Of a DNA stretch of 64,000 bases, positions 20,453-30,150 are shown in pieces; within the stretch, counting starts at the first letter, position 1; every line of letters begins with the position of its first letter. The translations under genes were made by a program, and so were the position numbers. The DNA lies in assembly GCA_963833835.1 (NCBI GenBank), contig CAWHZI010000016.1:124001-188000 (forward strand), written 5' to 3'. Source of the stretch: Bog-532 sp963833835. Lineage in GTDB: Bacteria > Actinomycetota > Actinomycetes > Streptosporangiales > Streptosporangiaceae. The notes beneath the pieces were generated by a model. That model was not told the origin of the DNA. It was given only the letters and a program-made list of their open reading frames with translations, and searched no databases.

Positions 20453-21810
20453 CCATCTACGCCGGCTCGATCATCGACGTACCGGGTGACCCGTTCGCGG
20501 GTGACCCGGACGGAGCCCTGGAGGCCGACGACGACGGCGCGCTGCTGGTCCGGGACGGGATCATCGCGGCCCGTGGCCCGCTGGCGGTGATCCGGCGGGC
20601 GCACCCCGGCGAGCCGGTGACCCGGCTGGACGGCGGGCTGCTGCTGCCCGGCTTCGTCGACACCCACGTGCACTACCCGCAGATGCGCGTCATCGGCGGC
20701 CTGGGCCTGCCGCTGCTGGACTGGCTGGAGCAGCGCGCGCTGCCGGAGGAGGCCAGGCTGGCCGACCGGGCCTACGCCCGCGCGGTGGCGGCGGAGTTCC
20801 TCGACGGCCTGATCGGCTCGGGCACGACCAGCGCCCTGGTCTTCGGGTCGCACTTCCCTGGGGCCATGGACGAGCTGTTCACCGCGGCCGACCGGCGCGG
20901 CCTGAACCTCACCTCCGGCCTGGTGCTCAGCGACCGGATCCTGCGCCCGGATCTGCTCAACACCCCCGAGTCCGCGCTGGCCGGCAGCACCGAGCTGATC
21001 AGCCGCTGGCACGACCATGGCCGGCTGCGCTACGCGGTCACCCCGCGGTTCTCGCTGTCGGCGTCGGACGAGATGCTCGACGTCTGCGCCCAGCTACTGG
21101 CCAAAGGTGTCTGGTTCACCTCGCACATCAACGAGAACGTGGCCGAGATCGCCCAGGTCGCCGGCCTGTTCCCGGCCGCGCAGCACTACCTGGACACCTA
21201 CCGTCGGCACGGTCTGGTCACCGAGCGGAGCGTGTTCGCGCACAACGTCCACCCCGACGACGCCGAGCTGTCCATGCTGGCCGAGCACGGCGCGTCGATC
21301 TCGCACTGCGCGACCAGCAACTGCGCGCTGGGCAGCGGGCTGTTCCCGCTGCGCCGGCACGTCGACCACGGCGTTCACGTCGCCCTGGGTTCGGACGTGG
21401 GCGCGGGCGTGGGCCTGTTCCTGCCCAAGGAGGCGCTCCAGGCCTACTTCGTCCAGCAGTTGCTGGGGCCGGACGGGATGAGCCTGACCCCGGTGCACCT
21501 GCTCTACCTGGCCACCCGGGCCGGGGCCCAGGCCCTGGGTCTGGACGGCCAGGTCGGTGACTTCGGCATCGGCAAGGACTTCGACGCGGTGTGGCTGCGC
21601 CCGGCCGACGGCAGCCCGCTGGCGGTCAACCTGGCCCACGCCGTCAGTCCCACTGACGCGCTGGCCCGGGTGTTCGCCCTGGCCACCCCGGCCGACGTGG
21701 CCGGGGTCTGGATCCGGGGCGCTCAGGCGGCCGTACCAGCGGCCTCGGGGTCGGCCCCGGCGTCCGCCTCGGTGTCGGCCTCCGGGGGCGGCGGCATGCT
21801 GGCCCGGTAG
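20449..21810 (+). CDS. guaD: Guanine deaminase
   Basis: 453 residues; a zinc amidohydrolase converting guanine to xanthine, the substrate of the xdh complex encoded just upstream. Diagnostic motifs are PGFVDTHVHYPQ, FTSHINENVAEI, HNVHPDD, SHCATSN and ALGSDVGAG. The GTG start overlaps the xdhC stop. The C-terminal Ser/Ala-rich tail overlaps the convergent allophanate-hydrolase-like gene by 88 bp, which is long for an antisense overlap; the real tail may be shorter. Confidence 0.95.
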   Translation: MTIYAGSIIDVPGDPFAGDPDGALEADDDGALLVRDGIIAARGPLAVIRRAHPGEPVTRLDGGLLLPGFVDTHVHYPQMRVIGGLGLPLLDWLEQRALPEEARLADRAYARAVAAEFLDGLIGSGTTSALVFGSHFPGAMDELFTAADRRGLNLTSGLVLSDRILRPDLLNTPESALAGSTELISRWHDHGRLRYAVTPRFSLSASDEMLDVCAQLLAKGVWFTSHINENVAEIAQVAGLFPAAQHYLDTYRRHGLVTERSVFAHNVHPDDAELSMLAEHGASISHCATSNCALGSGLFPLRRHVDHGVHVALGSDVGAGVGLFLPKEALQAYFVQQLLGPDGMSLTPVHLLYLATRAGAQALGLDGQVGDFGIGKDFDAVWLRPADGSPLAVNLAHAVSPTDALARVFALATPADVAGVWIRGAQAAVPAASGSAPASASVSASGGGGMLAR

Positions 21811-22169
21811 GCCCGCCAGCTGCCGTAGGCCGAGATGTCCTTGTGCCCGCCGTGCTCGTGCTCGCCCGTCCGGAGCACCATGGCGAACGACAGTTCCCCC
21901 TCGTCCAGCTCGATGACGGTCAGCTCCAGCTCCGGTGGCTCGGTGTCCAGCAGCGCGCGCAGCGGCTTCATCTCTACGTCGTACAGCTCGCCCAGGATGG
22001 GCTGGCCGTCCCCGTCGGCGGCCGGATACAGCCCGGGGAACTGGTCGCGCACCGAGTAGAACCGGTAGATGGGCGCGGTCCGCCGTTCCCCGACCAGCGG
22101 CGCCCCCTCGATCGCGTGGTGGGCGGATCCCCCCGCCATCCCGTCGCCGCTGAGGAACATCAGAGCCAT
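21723..22169 (-). CDS. Allophanate hydrolase C-terminal-like / gamma-glutamylcyclotransferase-fold protein
   Basis: A 148-residue protein resembling the small C-terminal domain of allophanate hydrolase, here as a stand-alone gene. The N-terminal MALMFLSGDGMAGG stretch, the RFYSVRDQFPGLYP segment, GELYDVEMKPLRALL and DISAYGSWRAYR are typical of this family. Because the island releases urea by allantoicase, a role next to urea/allophanate metabolism is plausible, but no urea amidolyase or urease gene is visible. The acidic, Ala-rich tail overlaps the end of guaD on the opposite strand. Confidence 0.7.
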   Translation of the reverse strand: MALMFLSGDGMAGGSAHHAIEGAPLVGERRTAPIYRFYSVRDQFPGLYPAADGDGQPILGELYDVEMKPLRALLDTEPPELELTVIELDEGELSFAMVLRTGEHEHGGHKDISAYGSWRAYRASMPPPPEADTEADAGADPEAAGTAA

Positions 22170-22305
22170 CCGTGCCTCCGCACCCGCACCAGGCCCCCGT
22201 GGCCCCAGACCGGTTCTTCCCGTCCCCCCGCCCGCCCAACCGCAGCGGGCTTCTCAAGTGGCGGCCTCCACTGGAGCGGTTGCCGGGATATCCGAGCTGC
22301 CGGGA

Positions 22306-22734
22306 TTATCCCTGCAGGTGCTCCACTGAAACCGCGTTCGCCCGGCACAGCCCGGGGAGCTTGGCCGCTGTAGCGATGTCGACGGGAGTAAAACCCACGA
22401 CGGCCAGTCCGTCCGGCTTCGGCTCGGACCAGAGCTGGTAGGGGGCCAGCCAGAGCGGGCCGAGCACGGGGTGCGGGAAACGCTGCGCCGTAGGCCAGGG
22501 GTGGAGCAGGTACACGTTGCGGCCGGCCGGTGGCACCCACGCCAGCCCGAACAGCCCGTCGTAACTGCGGTTGCAGGCCAGGATCTGGCCGCGCCCGTCC
22601 CGGACCGCCGCGGGGAACGGTTCCACCTGCCGCAGCAGCGACCGCAGATAGGATGGCACGCCGTCGTCCAGGCGCACCTGAAGCCACTGGCTACGTGCGG
22701 AAGCGGATCTGGCCGCCGGTGCTGAGATCATCAT
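22306..22734 (-). CDS. MmyB-like ligand-binding domain protein lacking its HTH
   Basis: 142 residues. The segment LRSLLRQVEPFPAAVRDGRGQILACN followed by RNVYLLHP resembles the ligand-binding domain found after an XRE helix-turn-helix in MmyB-type actinobacterial regulators. No helix-turn-helix is encoded upstream in any frame before the DUF885 gene, so this looks like a truncated or domain-only relative. The similarity is judged by eye and moderate. Confidence 0.45.
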   Translation of the reverse strand: MMISAPAARSASARSQWLQVRLDDGVPSYLRSLLRQVEPFPAAVRDGRGQILACNRSYDGLFGLAWVPPAGRNVYLLHPWPTAQRFPHPVLGPLWLAPYQLWSEPKPDGLAVVGFTPVDIATAAKLPGLCRANAVSVEHLQG

Positions 22735-22822
22735 TCCCCTGAGGTAACGAGGCTCTGCTTTGCCCGTTACTACGGACGGAATCGTCGATCGGATTGATAA
22801 AGCGCGAAGGAGACGCCTTCGG

Positions 22823-24520
22823 TTAACTCACCAGCGAGCGGAGCAGCCGCACCGGCGGGGAGCCGTGGGCCAGCATCTGGTCGTGGAGGTCGCGCTCCGT
22901 GAGGCTGGGCTGGGCCGCGCGGAGTTCGGCGGCCAGGTCGGAGACTTCGGTGTAGCCGACGTAGTAGGTGGACAGCTGGGCTGAGGTCAGCAGGGCCCGC
23001 CGCCACTTGCCCGACGCTTCGCCTTCCTCCTGATAGCCTCGGCCGGTCATCAGGGCCATGGCCTCGGCCTCGGTCATGCCGTAGCTGTGCACCCGGGCGT
23101 CCAGGATGGCGTTGATGATCATGCGCAGCTGCATCTTCAGCTGCTGCATCCGGACCGCGCGCGGGTCACCCTCGGCCGGGTAGCCGTGGTCGGCCATGAG
23201 CTGTTCGGCGTACACCGCCCAGCCCTCCACGAACGAGCCGGACCACAGCGCGGCCCGGATGGCCGTGTCCGACCCGCGGAACCGCCGCGAGTGCTGGAGC
23301 TGCAGGTAGTGGCCGGGCATCGCCTCGTGCACCATCAGGTTGTGCACCATGTGCCGGTTGTACTCGCGGTAGAACGAGGCCACTCGCTCCGCCGGCCAGT
23401 CCGCCGGGGTGGGGGAGACCGCGACGAACGTGGCCATCGGGGTGGGCTCCAGCGGCCCGGGCGGGTCGCAGTAGGCCACGGCCACGCCCCGGTCGATCTC
23501 CGGCATCTCGATGACCTCGACCGGGTCGTCGAACAGCGTGATCAGCTCGTGTGCGGCCACGAACGCGGTCTGCTGGGTCAGCGCGCGGCGGCCGAAGTCC
23601 AGGATGGTCTGGTCGTCGGGGGCGTCGGCGGCCAGCCGGTCGAGTACCTGCCGGACCACCGGGTCACCCCCGGCGGCGGTCGCCCGGTCCCGGCCGGGCC
23701 CCGCGGTCCCGGCGATGTCCGCAGCCACGGCCGAGATCTCCTGGCTGACCCGGTCCAGGTCGGCGTGGGCCCGGGCCAGGATGGCGTCCGCGTCGGCTTG
23801 TGCGTTGAGCGCCAGCGACAGCTTGCGGGCGAACCGCTTGGCCCCGAGCCGCGGGTCGGCGAACCCGTCGGCTGGGGTCTCCTCCAGCCGGGTCTCCAGC
23901 CAGGCCCGGTGCTCGGTCACCGCCGCCAGCGCCGCCTCCCGCGCCCCAGCCAGGTCCTGGCCCTGGCGGTCGGCGTCCGGTGCCGCGGCCAGCGCCGCTT
24001 CCAGCACCGTGGTGATCAGGTTGATCGTGCCGCTGAACTGCCCGATCGCCGTCTCCAGGTGAACCCGCGGCATCGGGCCGAGCAGGTCGCGGGCCGCGGT
24101 CAGCGTGGCCGGCACCTCGGCCAGCCGGCCCGCGAGCGAGGCCAGCCGTTCCGGCAGCGGGGCGAAGTCCCGGGCCAGCAGCTGGTAGATGGCCCGGCCC
24201 GGGTTGGCCAGCAGCGGGTTCCAGGTCTGCTCGTGCAGCTCGTCCAGTTCGAAGATCTGGCGTTCGATGTCGTTGGCCAGCATGGCCGCGTCGACCTGAT
24301 GCTCGGCCGTCAGGGCTGCGGTATCCAGCCCGGCCAGGGCCTCGGCCCAGCGGTTCAGGGCCCGTCGCTCAGCGGCCAGCGCGGCGGCGGACTGCGCGGG
24401 CAGCGATGCGTCGAACCGGTGGTCGCCCAGCTCGGTGGCGAGCTCCGGGTGCCGTCGCCCCCGGTCGTCCAGGTATTGCTGCGCCAGCGTCGCGAACTGG
24501 CGGTCGTTCTCGTCGGTCAT
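22823..24520 (-). CDS. DUF885 family protein, putative metallopeptidase
   Basis: 565 residues, mostly helical, with no signal peptide visible, so probably cytosolic. The HEAMPGHYLQ motif at residues 398-407 and GWAVYAEQLM at 433-442 form the zinc-site signature of DUF885 proteins, which resemble gluzincin peptidases. Length and motif spacing match intact family members. Substrate unknown. It stands as a single leftward gene; the STAS gene behind it is separated by only about 54 bp and could be co-transcribed with it. Confidence 0.85.
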   Translation of the reverse strand: MTDENDRQFATLAQQYLDDRGRRHPELATELGDHRFDASLPAQSAAALAAERRALNRWAEALAGLDTAALTAEHQVDAAMLANDIERQIFELDELHEQTWNPLLANPGRAIYQLLARDFAPLPERLASLAGRLAEVPATLTAARDLLGPMPRVHLETAIGQFSGTINLITTVLEAALAAAPDADRQGQDLAGAREAALAAVTEHRAWLETRLEETPADGFADPRLGAKRFARKLSLALNAQADADAILARAHADLDRVSQEISAVAADIAGTAGPGRDRATAAGGDPVVRQVLDRLAADAPDDQTILDFGRRALTQQTAFVAAHELITLFDDPVEVIEMPEIDRGVAVAYCDPPGPLEPTPMATFVAVSPTPADWPAERVASFYREYNRHMVHNLMVHEAMPGHYLQLQHSRRFRGSDTAIRAALWSGSFVEGWAVYAEQLMADHGYPAEGDPRAVRMQQLKMQLRMIINAILDARVHSYGMTEAEAMALMTGRGYQEEGEASGKWRRALLTSAQLSTYYVGYTEVSDLAAELRAAQPSLTERDLHDQMLAHGSPPVRLLRSLVS

Positions 24521-24574
24521 TGCGCACCTCCGCCTCTTCCACGTACCCCCGTACGCAGACCCAGCGGATCGAAC

Positions 24575-24994
24575 TTACTCCTCCTCAAACACACACAGAG
24601 CGTCGAAGCCCGTGAGCGCGAGCACGCGCCGGACTCCCGGACTGGGCCGGCGGATCACCGGGGGCCCGGCGGCGGGCCGCGTCCGCGTCGCCTCGCTGAT
24701 CAGCCGGGCCGTGGCCACGTCGATGAACGGAACCCGGGTCAGGTCGAAGACCAGCCGGCCGGGCGCCCCGGCCGGCAACTGGGCCAGCAGCTGTTCCAGG
24801 TACCACGTCAGCGCGGGCACGCTGATCAGGTCCAGCTCGCCCGTGATCACCAGGGTCGCGGTCCCGCCCGCCAGCTCCGGCCGGATCGAGACGTGCGGAT
24901 TGCGCGTGACCCGCGGGGGCGGCCGGTCGCCATACCGGTGCCGGCGATCACGTTCGGCGTCAACGAGCCCGTAGCGGGTACAACTCGAGGCCAT
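24575..24994 (-). CDS. STAS-domain protein (anti-sigma factor antagonist-like)
   Basis: 139 residues. After a basic N-terminal stretch, the STAS fold runs from about residue 33: TATLVITGELDLISVPALTWYLEQLL, then LVFDLTRVPFIDVATARLI. In SpoIIAA-type antagonists the phosphorylated Ser follows the Asp; here the sequence is FIDVATARL, so a Thr could be the target or regulation may differ. No partner kinase or sigma factor lies adjacent. The AT-rich stretch around 25140-25180 upstream is a likely promoter. Confidence 0.85.
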   Translation of the reverse strand: MASSCTRYGLVDAERDRRHRYGDRPPPRVTRNPHVSIRPELAGGTATLVITGELDLISVPALTWYLEQLLAQLPAGAPGRLVFDLTRVPFIDVATARLISEATRTRPAAGPPVIRRPSPGVRRVLALTGFDALCVFEEE

Positions 24995-25222
24995 GCAGGA
25001 CTCCCGGCCAGCAGCGTCGGACGGTGGGGTCAGCGGCTGCTGTCAGAGGGCTTGACCGGCGGTCCTGTCATCATCAGGAACCTACGGAGCGGGGTCAGCA
25101 GCGAGGTGACGTGGCCGCGGAAGTCTGGGCGGCTTAACCATTTTTAATTATGCCTTACCGGACTGACATTTAGGACAGTGCAGGCCGTACCGTGCAGGAC
25201 CAACCGTGCGGCTTGGTCCCGG

Positions 25223-26194
25223 TCACGGGCGGGTGAGCAGGCCGCTGCGCTTCACCGTGCGCATGACCATGACCGTCTCCACCTCGTGCAGGCCCGGCAG
25301 CTGGGCGATGTCCGCGGTCAGGTAGGTGTACAGCGCCTCGGTGCTGGGCGACAGCACCGAGGCGTACAGGTTGGCCTTCCCGGTGGTGGCGGCCACGTAC
25401 GCGGTCTCCGGATGCCGGGCCATGGCCTCCCCGGCCGCGTCGAGCCGGTCCGGGCTGACCGTCAGCCACACCATGCCCCGGGCGCTGAGGTCCAGCAGCG
25501 AGTGGTGGAAATCGACGTCGAAGTAGAGCATCCCGGTGGCCTGCAGGTCGGCGATGCGCCGCCGGACCGTGGTCTGTGACCATCCGGTGGTGGCGGCCAG
25601 GTCACGATGCGTCGTCCGCCCGTCCAGCTCCAGCGCGGCCAGCAGGGTGGTGTCCTCGGCGACGATCCGGCCCGGGGCCGCGGGCCGGATCCCGCCCTGG
25701 TCGGCCGGGGGCTGGAGCGCTGCTACCTGGTCCTGAGTCAGCGTGCCGGACTTGTTGATCAGGCTGAGCACCCCGCCGAAGTAGGTGTGCAGCACGCACT
25801 GCGCGGTGATCCCGGTGACCCCACGGCTGCGCGGCAGGGTGTCCAGCAGCAGGTGGCTGTCTTCGTCGCCGGTCCGGGTCCGGACCACGCAGGCGACCTC
25901 GGTGCCACCGGAGGTCAGGCTGATCCAGGCCGTGTCCGGCCGCTGGGCCAGCGCCTCGGCCACCACCGCCGCAGCGTTCGGCGTGCACTGCACCCGGATC
26001 AGCCAGGACGTCAGGCCGATCAGGTCCGGCTCGACCAGCCCGCGCACGCGCAACTGCCCCGCGGACCGGAGCCGGTGGTACCGCCGCGCGATGGTCTGAT
26101 CGGACACCCCGAGCACCTCGCCGATCAGGCTGAACGGCGCCCGCCCGTCGAGCTGCAGGGCGTAGACGAGCTGAACATCGAGGGCGTCAGGCAC
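25223..26194 (-). CDS. Lrp/AsnC-family regulator with two tandem modules
   Basis: About 323 residues with two successive HTH-plus-ligand-domain units: the first HTH starts DALDVQLVYALQLDGRAPF with SDQTIARRYHRL, and the second starts TTLLAALELDGRTTHRDLA with SQTTVRRRIADL. Most Lrp proteins have one unit, but duplicated forms occur in actinobacteria. The GTG start at 26194 is chosen because the similarity begins there; the ribosome site is weak. It is divergent from an MFS gene about 118 bp away, which it may control. Confidence 0.85.
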   Translation of the reverse strand: MPDALDVQLVYALQLDGRAPFSLIGEVLGVSDQTIARRYHRLRSAGQLRVRGLVEPDLIGLTSWLIRVQCTPNAAAVVAEALAQRPDTAWISLTSGGTEVACVVRTRTGDEDSHLLLDTLPRSRGVTGITAQCVLHTYFGGVLSLINKSGTLTQDQVAALQPPADQGGIRPAAPGRIVAEDTTLLAALELDGRTTHRDLAATTGWSQTTVRRRIADLQATGMLYFDVDFHHSLLDLSARGMVWLTVSPDRLDAAGEAMARHPETAYVAATTGKANLYASVLSPSTEALYTYLTADIAQLPGLHEVETVMVMRTVKRSGLLTRP

Positions 26195-26312
26195 TGAATT
26201 TCGCCATCGATTCGCTCTCCTGTGTCGATATCGGCCGAATATTTCTCGTGAGTGGTCGCAAGAGGCGTGCAGAACGCAACCTGTTAATGAATTTAGACCA
26301 CGGGAGAACATC

Positions 26313-27803
26313 ATGAATCCTTCAGCGCCAGTCATTCCTGGCCCGGCCCGGAGCCGGTGGTGGCCGCTGGTCGCCATCTGCCTCGGCACCTTCATCCTGC
26401 TCGTCGACGTGACGATCGTCAGCGTCGCGCTGCCGCCGATGGCCCGCGACCTGCACACCCAGCTCGATTCGCTGCAGTGGGTGGTGGACGCCTACGCCCT
26501 CGCGCTGGCCGCTCTGCTGCTGGTCTGCGGCTCGCTGGCCGACCGGTTCGGCCGGCGGCGGCTGTTCCAGCTCGGCCTGGCCCTGTTCGCCGCCAGCTCG
26601 CTGGCCTGTGCGCTGGCGCCGAACGCCGGCTTCCTCATCGCCGCCCGCACCGTGCAGGGCGCCGGGGCCGCGGCCATGTTCGCCACCAACACCGCGCTGC
26701 TGAATCACAGTTACTCCGGCCGCGACCGCTCGGTGGCGTTCGGCGTCTGGGGTGCGATCAACGGCGCCGCCGCCGCGGTCGCGCCCGTGCTCGGCGGCCT
26801 GCTCATCGCGGCCGCGGGCTGGCGCGCGATCTTCCTGGTCAACCTGCCCATCGCGCTGGTGGCCGGGATCATGACCCAGCGCGTGGTGGCCGAGTCCCGC
26901 GGCCAGGCCAGCCCCATCGACTGGACCGGTGCCATCTCGTTCACTGTGTCCGCGGCCGGCCTGACCTACGCCCTGATCCACGGCGGGGACGGTGGCTGGG
27001 GTACCCCGGTCACGCTGGCCTCGTTCGCGGTGGCGGCCGCCGCCCTGGCCGTCTTCGTGGCGACCGAGCTTCGGGTCGCGCACCCGCTGCTGGACCTGTC
27101 CCTGTTCCGCCGGGCCTCGTTCACCATGCTGATGGTGGCCGGGGTGGTGATGACCGGGTGCGCGTTCGCGCCGTTCATCTACACCCAGCTGTGGCTGCAG
27201 TCCGTGCTCGGCCTGCCCGCGATCGGCGCCGGCCTGGTGCTGCTGCCGCTGGCTGGTACCGCGTTCGTGGTGTCCGCCGTGGCCGGGCGCTTCCTGCACG
27301 GAGTAGCGGCGCGCTGGCCGCTGGGCGCCGGCCTGGTGTTCATCGGGGCCGGCTCCCTGCTCCGCGCCTTCCTGGCCCCATCGTCCGGCTGGGTCTCGCT
27401 GATGGCCGGCCTGGTCGTCACCGGGATCGGCGTCGGGCTGGCCGCCCCGGTGCTGATCTCCGCCGCCCTGGCCGCCGTCCCGCGCCAGCGCTCCGGCATG
27501 GCCAGCGGCGCCATCAACACGTTCCGCCAGATCGGCTACGCCCTGGGGATCGCCGCGTTCGGCTCGCTGTTCGCCACCCACATCACCCGCGCCGTCGTGA
27601 CCAGCGCCAACCGTCACGTGGTGCACGCCGCCTACGTCTCGGCCCAGAACGAGATCTACCTGGTCGCCGGCCTGACCGCGGTGGCCTGCGGGCTGGTGGC
27701 CATGGCCTTGATCCGGCCGGACCGCACCCCGGTCGCTCCGGCGAGCCCCCCGGTCCCCTCGGTCCCGGCAATGACGGCAATCCCTAGTGCCAAAGTAGAC
27801 TAG
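26313..27803 (+). CDS. DHA2-type MFS efflux transporter
   Basis: 496 residues with about 14 hydrophobic helices, as in EmrB/QacA-type drug:H+ antiporters. Visible motifs are LVDVTIVSVALPPMARDL in helix 1, GSLADRFGRRRLFQLG in the helix 2-3 loop, and WRAIFLVNLPIALV in the motif C/linker region. Divergent transcription from the double Lrp gene suggests the substrate or a related metabolite is sensed by that regulator. Confidence 0.93.
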   Translation: MNPSAPVIPGPARSRWWPLVAICLGTFILLVDVTIVSVALPPMARDLHTQLDSLQWVVDAYALALAALLLVCGSLADRFGRRRLFQLGLALFAASSLACALAPNAGFLIAARTVQGAGAAAMFATNTALLNHSYSGRDRSVAFGVWGAINGAAAAVAPVLGGLLIAAAGWRAIFLVNLPIALVAGIMTQRVVAESRGQASPIDWTGAISFTVSAAGLTYALIHGGDGGWGTPVTLASFAVAAAALAVFVATELRVAHPLLDLSLFRRASFTMLMVAGVVMTGCAFAPFIYTQLWLQSVLGLPAIGAGLVLLPLAGTAFVVSAVAGRFLHGVAARWPLGAGLVFIGAGSLLRAFLAPSSGWVSLMAGLVVTGIGVGLAAPVLISAALAAVPRQRSGMASGAINTFRQIGYALGIAAFGSLFATHITRAVVTSANRHVVHAAYVSAQNEIYLVAGLTAVACGLVAMALIRPDRTPVAPASPPVPSVPAMTAIPSAKVD

Positions 27804-27840
27804 GGGGTCACCCGGATGTCGGCCAGCGGAGGGCGCGGGC

Positions 27841-28980
27841 ATGTCCATCGAGATCATCGGCATGGTCGGTACGCAGGACGTGTCCGAGTCGCGGGGCTCC
27901 GCTGGCGGCCCGGCGATCGACCCCGGCTACCTGACCCGGTTCGCCCGGGCGCACGAGGCCGCGGGCTTCGACCGGGTGCTGATCGGCTACCACGCCACCG
28001 GCCCGGACGGGTTCGCGGTCGCGGCCCACGTGCTGAACGCGACGACCCGGCTCAAGGTGCTGATCGCGCACCGGCCCGGCTTCGTCGCCCCCACCCTGGT
28101 GGCCCGCAAGCTGGCCACGCTGGACGCGCTGGCCGGCGGCGGCCGGGTCGCCATCCACCACATCACCGGGGGCGACGAGGCCGACCAGCAGCGGGACGGC
28201 GACTTCGCCGACCATGACCGGCGCTACGCCCGGACGGCCGAGTTCATGGACGTGCTGCGCCGTGAGCTCACCGCACCGGAGCCGTTCGACTTCGACGGCG
28301 AGTTCTACCGCGTGCGCGGGGCGTTCAGCGATGTCCGGCCGGCCGGTCCGGCCGGCATCCCGCTGTACTTCGGCGGTGCGTCGGCCGCCGCGGTCGGGGT
28401 CGGCGCCCAGCACGCCGACGTCTACATGCTGTGGGGCGAGCCGGTGGCGCAGGTCGCCGAGCGGGTGGGCCAGGTCCGGGAGCTGGCCGCCCGGCACGGC
28501 CGCACGATCCGGTTCAGCCTCTCGGTCCGGCCCATCGTGGCCGCGACCGAGGAGGCGGCCTGGGCCCGGGCCGAGCAGATCCGCGCGGCCACGGCCGAGC
28601 GGGTCGCGGCCTCCGGCGGCGCCCAGGTCCAGGGCGTGATGAAGGCGGGCCGCGCGACCGGGCTGACCCGATCCTCCTCGGTCGGTTCGGCCCGGCTGCA
28701 GCAGCAGGCGGCCGAGCGCGACGTCCACGACGAACGGCTCTGGTTCGGGGTGACCCGGCTGACCGGACCGGGCGGCAACTCCTCGGCCCTGGTCGGCACC
28801 CCAGCCCAGGTGGCCGAGGCGCTGCTGGCCTACCGCCAGGTGGGGGTGGACACCGTGCTCATCCGCGGCTTCGACCCCCTGGATGACGTCATCGACTGGG
28901 GCCACGAACTGGTCCCGCTCCTCCGAGCCCAGTCCGCCATCCCGCCCGGCCCTGGCGCTGCGGTGGTCGATCATGGCTGA
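27841..28980 (+). CDS. LLM-class flavin-dependent monooxygenase (SsuD-like)
   Basis: 379 residues, a luciferase-like TIM barrel. The segments FDRVLIGYHATGPDGF, LKVLIAHRPGFVAPTL, GGGRVAIHHITGGDEADQQRDGDF and IPLYFGGASAAAVGVGAQHADVYMLWGEP match FMNH2-dependent alkanesulfonate monooxygenases rather than the F420 class. It overlaps the start of a flavoprotein of the acyl-CoA dehydrogenase fold, a common pairing in organosulfur or related desulfurisation operons. The substrate is not determined. Confidence 0.88.
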   Translation: MSIEIIGMVGTQDVSESRGSAGGPAIDPGYLTRFARAHEAAGFDRVLIGYHATGPDGFAVAAHVLNATTRLKVLIAHRPGFVAPTLVARKLATLDALAGGGRVAIHHITGGDEADQQRDGDFADHDRRYARTAEFMDVLRRELTAPEPFDFDGEFYRVRGAFSDVRPAGPAGIPLYFGGASAAAVGVGAQHADVYMLWGEPVAQVAERVGQVRELAARHGRTIRFSLSVRPIVAATEEAAWARAEQIRAATAERVAASGGAQVQGVMKAGRATGLTRSSSVGSARLQQQAAERDVHDERLWFGVTRLTGPGGNSSALVGTPAQVAEALLAYRQVGVDTVLIRGFDPLDDVIDWGHELVPLLRAQSAIPPGPGAAVVDHG

Positions 28981-30110
28981 CCGGCTGGCCGACGTCGCGG
29001 CCGCGCTGGCCAAGCGGGCCGAGGAACACGACCGCAGCGCCGCCTTCCCGGCCGACGGCATCGCCGAGGTGCACGCGGCCGGCCTGCTGACCGCGACCGT
29101 CGCCCCGCAGTACGGCGGACCCGGGGCCGGCCTGGGCGAGACCGCGGCCATCCTGCGCGCTCTGGGCCGCGGCGATCCTGCGGTCGCCCTGATCAGTGCC
29201 ATGACCCTGTTCGCGCACGCGCTGCAGGCCATCGAGCCGTCCTGGCCCGACGCGCTCTACCGGGACGCGCTGGCCGAGTCGGCCGAGCGCCCGGTGCTGA
29301 TCAACGCGCTGCGGGTCGAGCCCGAACTGGGCACCCCGGCCCGCGGCGGCCTGCCCGCCACCACCGCCCGCCGGACCGATGACGGCTGGTCGCTGACCGG
29401 CCGGAAGATCTTCTCGACCGGCGCCGAGGGCCTGACCTGGATGAACGTCTGGGCCCGGACCGAAGACGAGCCGGCCCGGGTCGGCGGGTTCCTGGTCCGG
29501 GCCGGGCTCACCGGGCATCACGATCGAGCGCACCTGGGACCATCTCGGCCTGCGGGCCAGCCGCAGCGACGACGTGATCTTTACCGGTACGCCGGTGCCG
29601 TACGAGGCCACCACCGGCCTGGCCGAGCCGGCCCCGCGCCAGGGCAGCCCGGTGTTCATGGCCTGGAACGCGCTCGGCCTCACCGCCCTGTACCTGGGCG
29701 TGGCCGACGCGGCCCGGGACTGGCTGCTGCAGTTCCTGGCCGAGCGGACCCCGGCCAGCCTGGGCCGCCCGCTGGCCACGCTGCCCCGTTTCCAGACCGC
29801 CGCCGGGGAGATCGACGCCGCCCTGATCTCGGCCGGCGCCCTGGTCACCGCGCTGGCCGCCCGCGTGGACGCCGGTGACCAGGACGCGATCGCCCAGGCC
29901 GGGGTGGCCAAGCTGACCGCCACCCGGGCCGCGATCGCCGCCGTGGAGCAAGCCGTCGCCCTGGTCGGCAACAACGGCCTGACCCGGCATCACCCGCTGG
30001 AACGCCACCTGCGCGACATCCTCTGCGCCCGCGTCCACACCCCCCAGGACGACTCCACCCTGACCGCCACCGGCCGCGCCGCCCTGTCCACCGTCACCAA
30101 CGCCTTGTAG
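28973..30110 (+). pseudogene. Acyl-CoA dehydrogenase-fold flavoprotein (frameshifted as sequenced)
   Basis: Starting at an ATG overlapping the LLM monooxygenase gene by 8 bp, the frame breaks at a GGG (29513-29515). Removing one G gives about 378 residues, in which ARVGGFLVRAGLTGITIER reads on into VPYEATTGLAEPAP. N-terminal AAILRALGRGDPAVAL and TGRKIFSTGAEGLTWMNVWA plus the helical C-terminal domain mark the acyl-CoA dehydrogenase or DszC/SfnC-like monooxygenase fold. Its pairing with an SsuD-like enzyme supports a flavin-linked role in sulfur-compound breakdown, but true acyl-CoA dehydrogenation cannot be excluded. Confidence 0.8.
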
Positions 30111-30150
30111 CGGTCGGAAGCGATCGTGACCTAAAACTATGACTAACGTC

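Noticed and set aside
23087..25147. 686-codon rightward frame across the DUF885 and STAS genes
   Set aside because: Antisense to DUF885 with its clear zinc motif.
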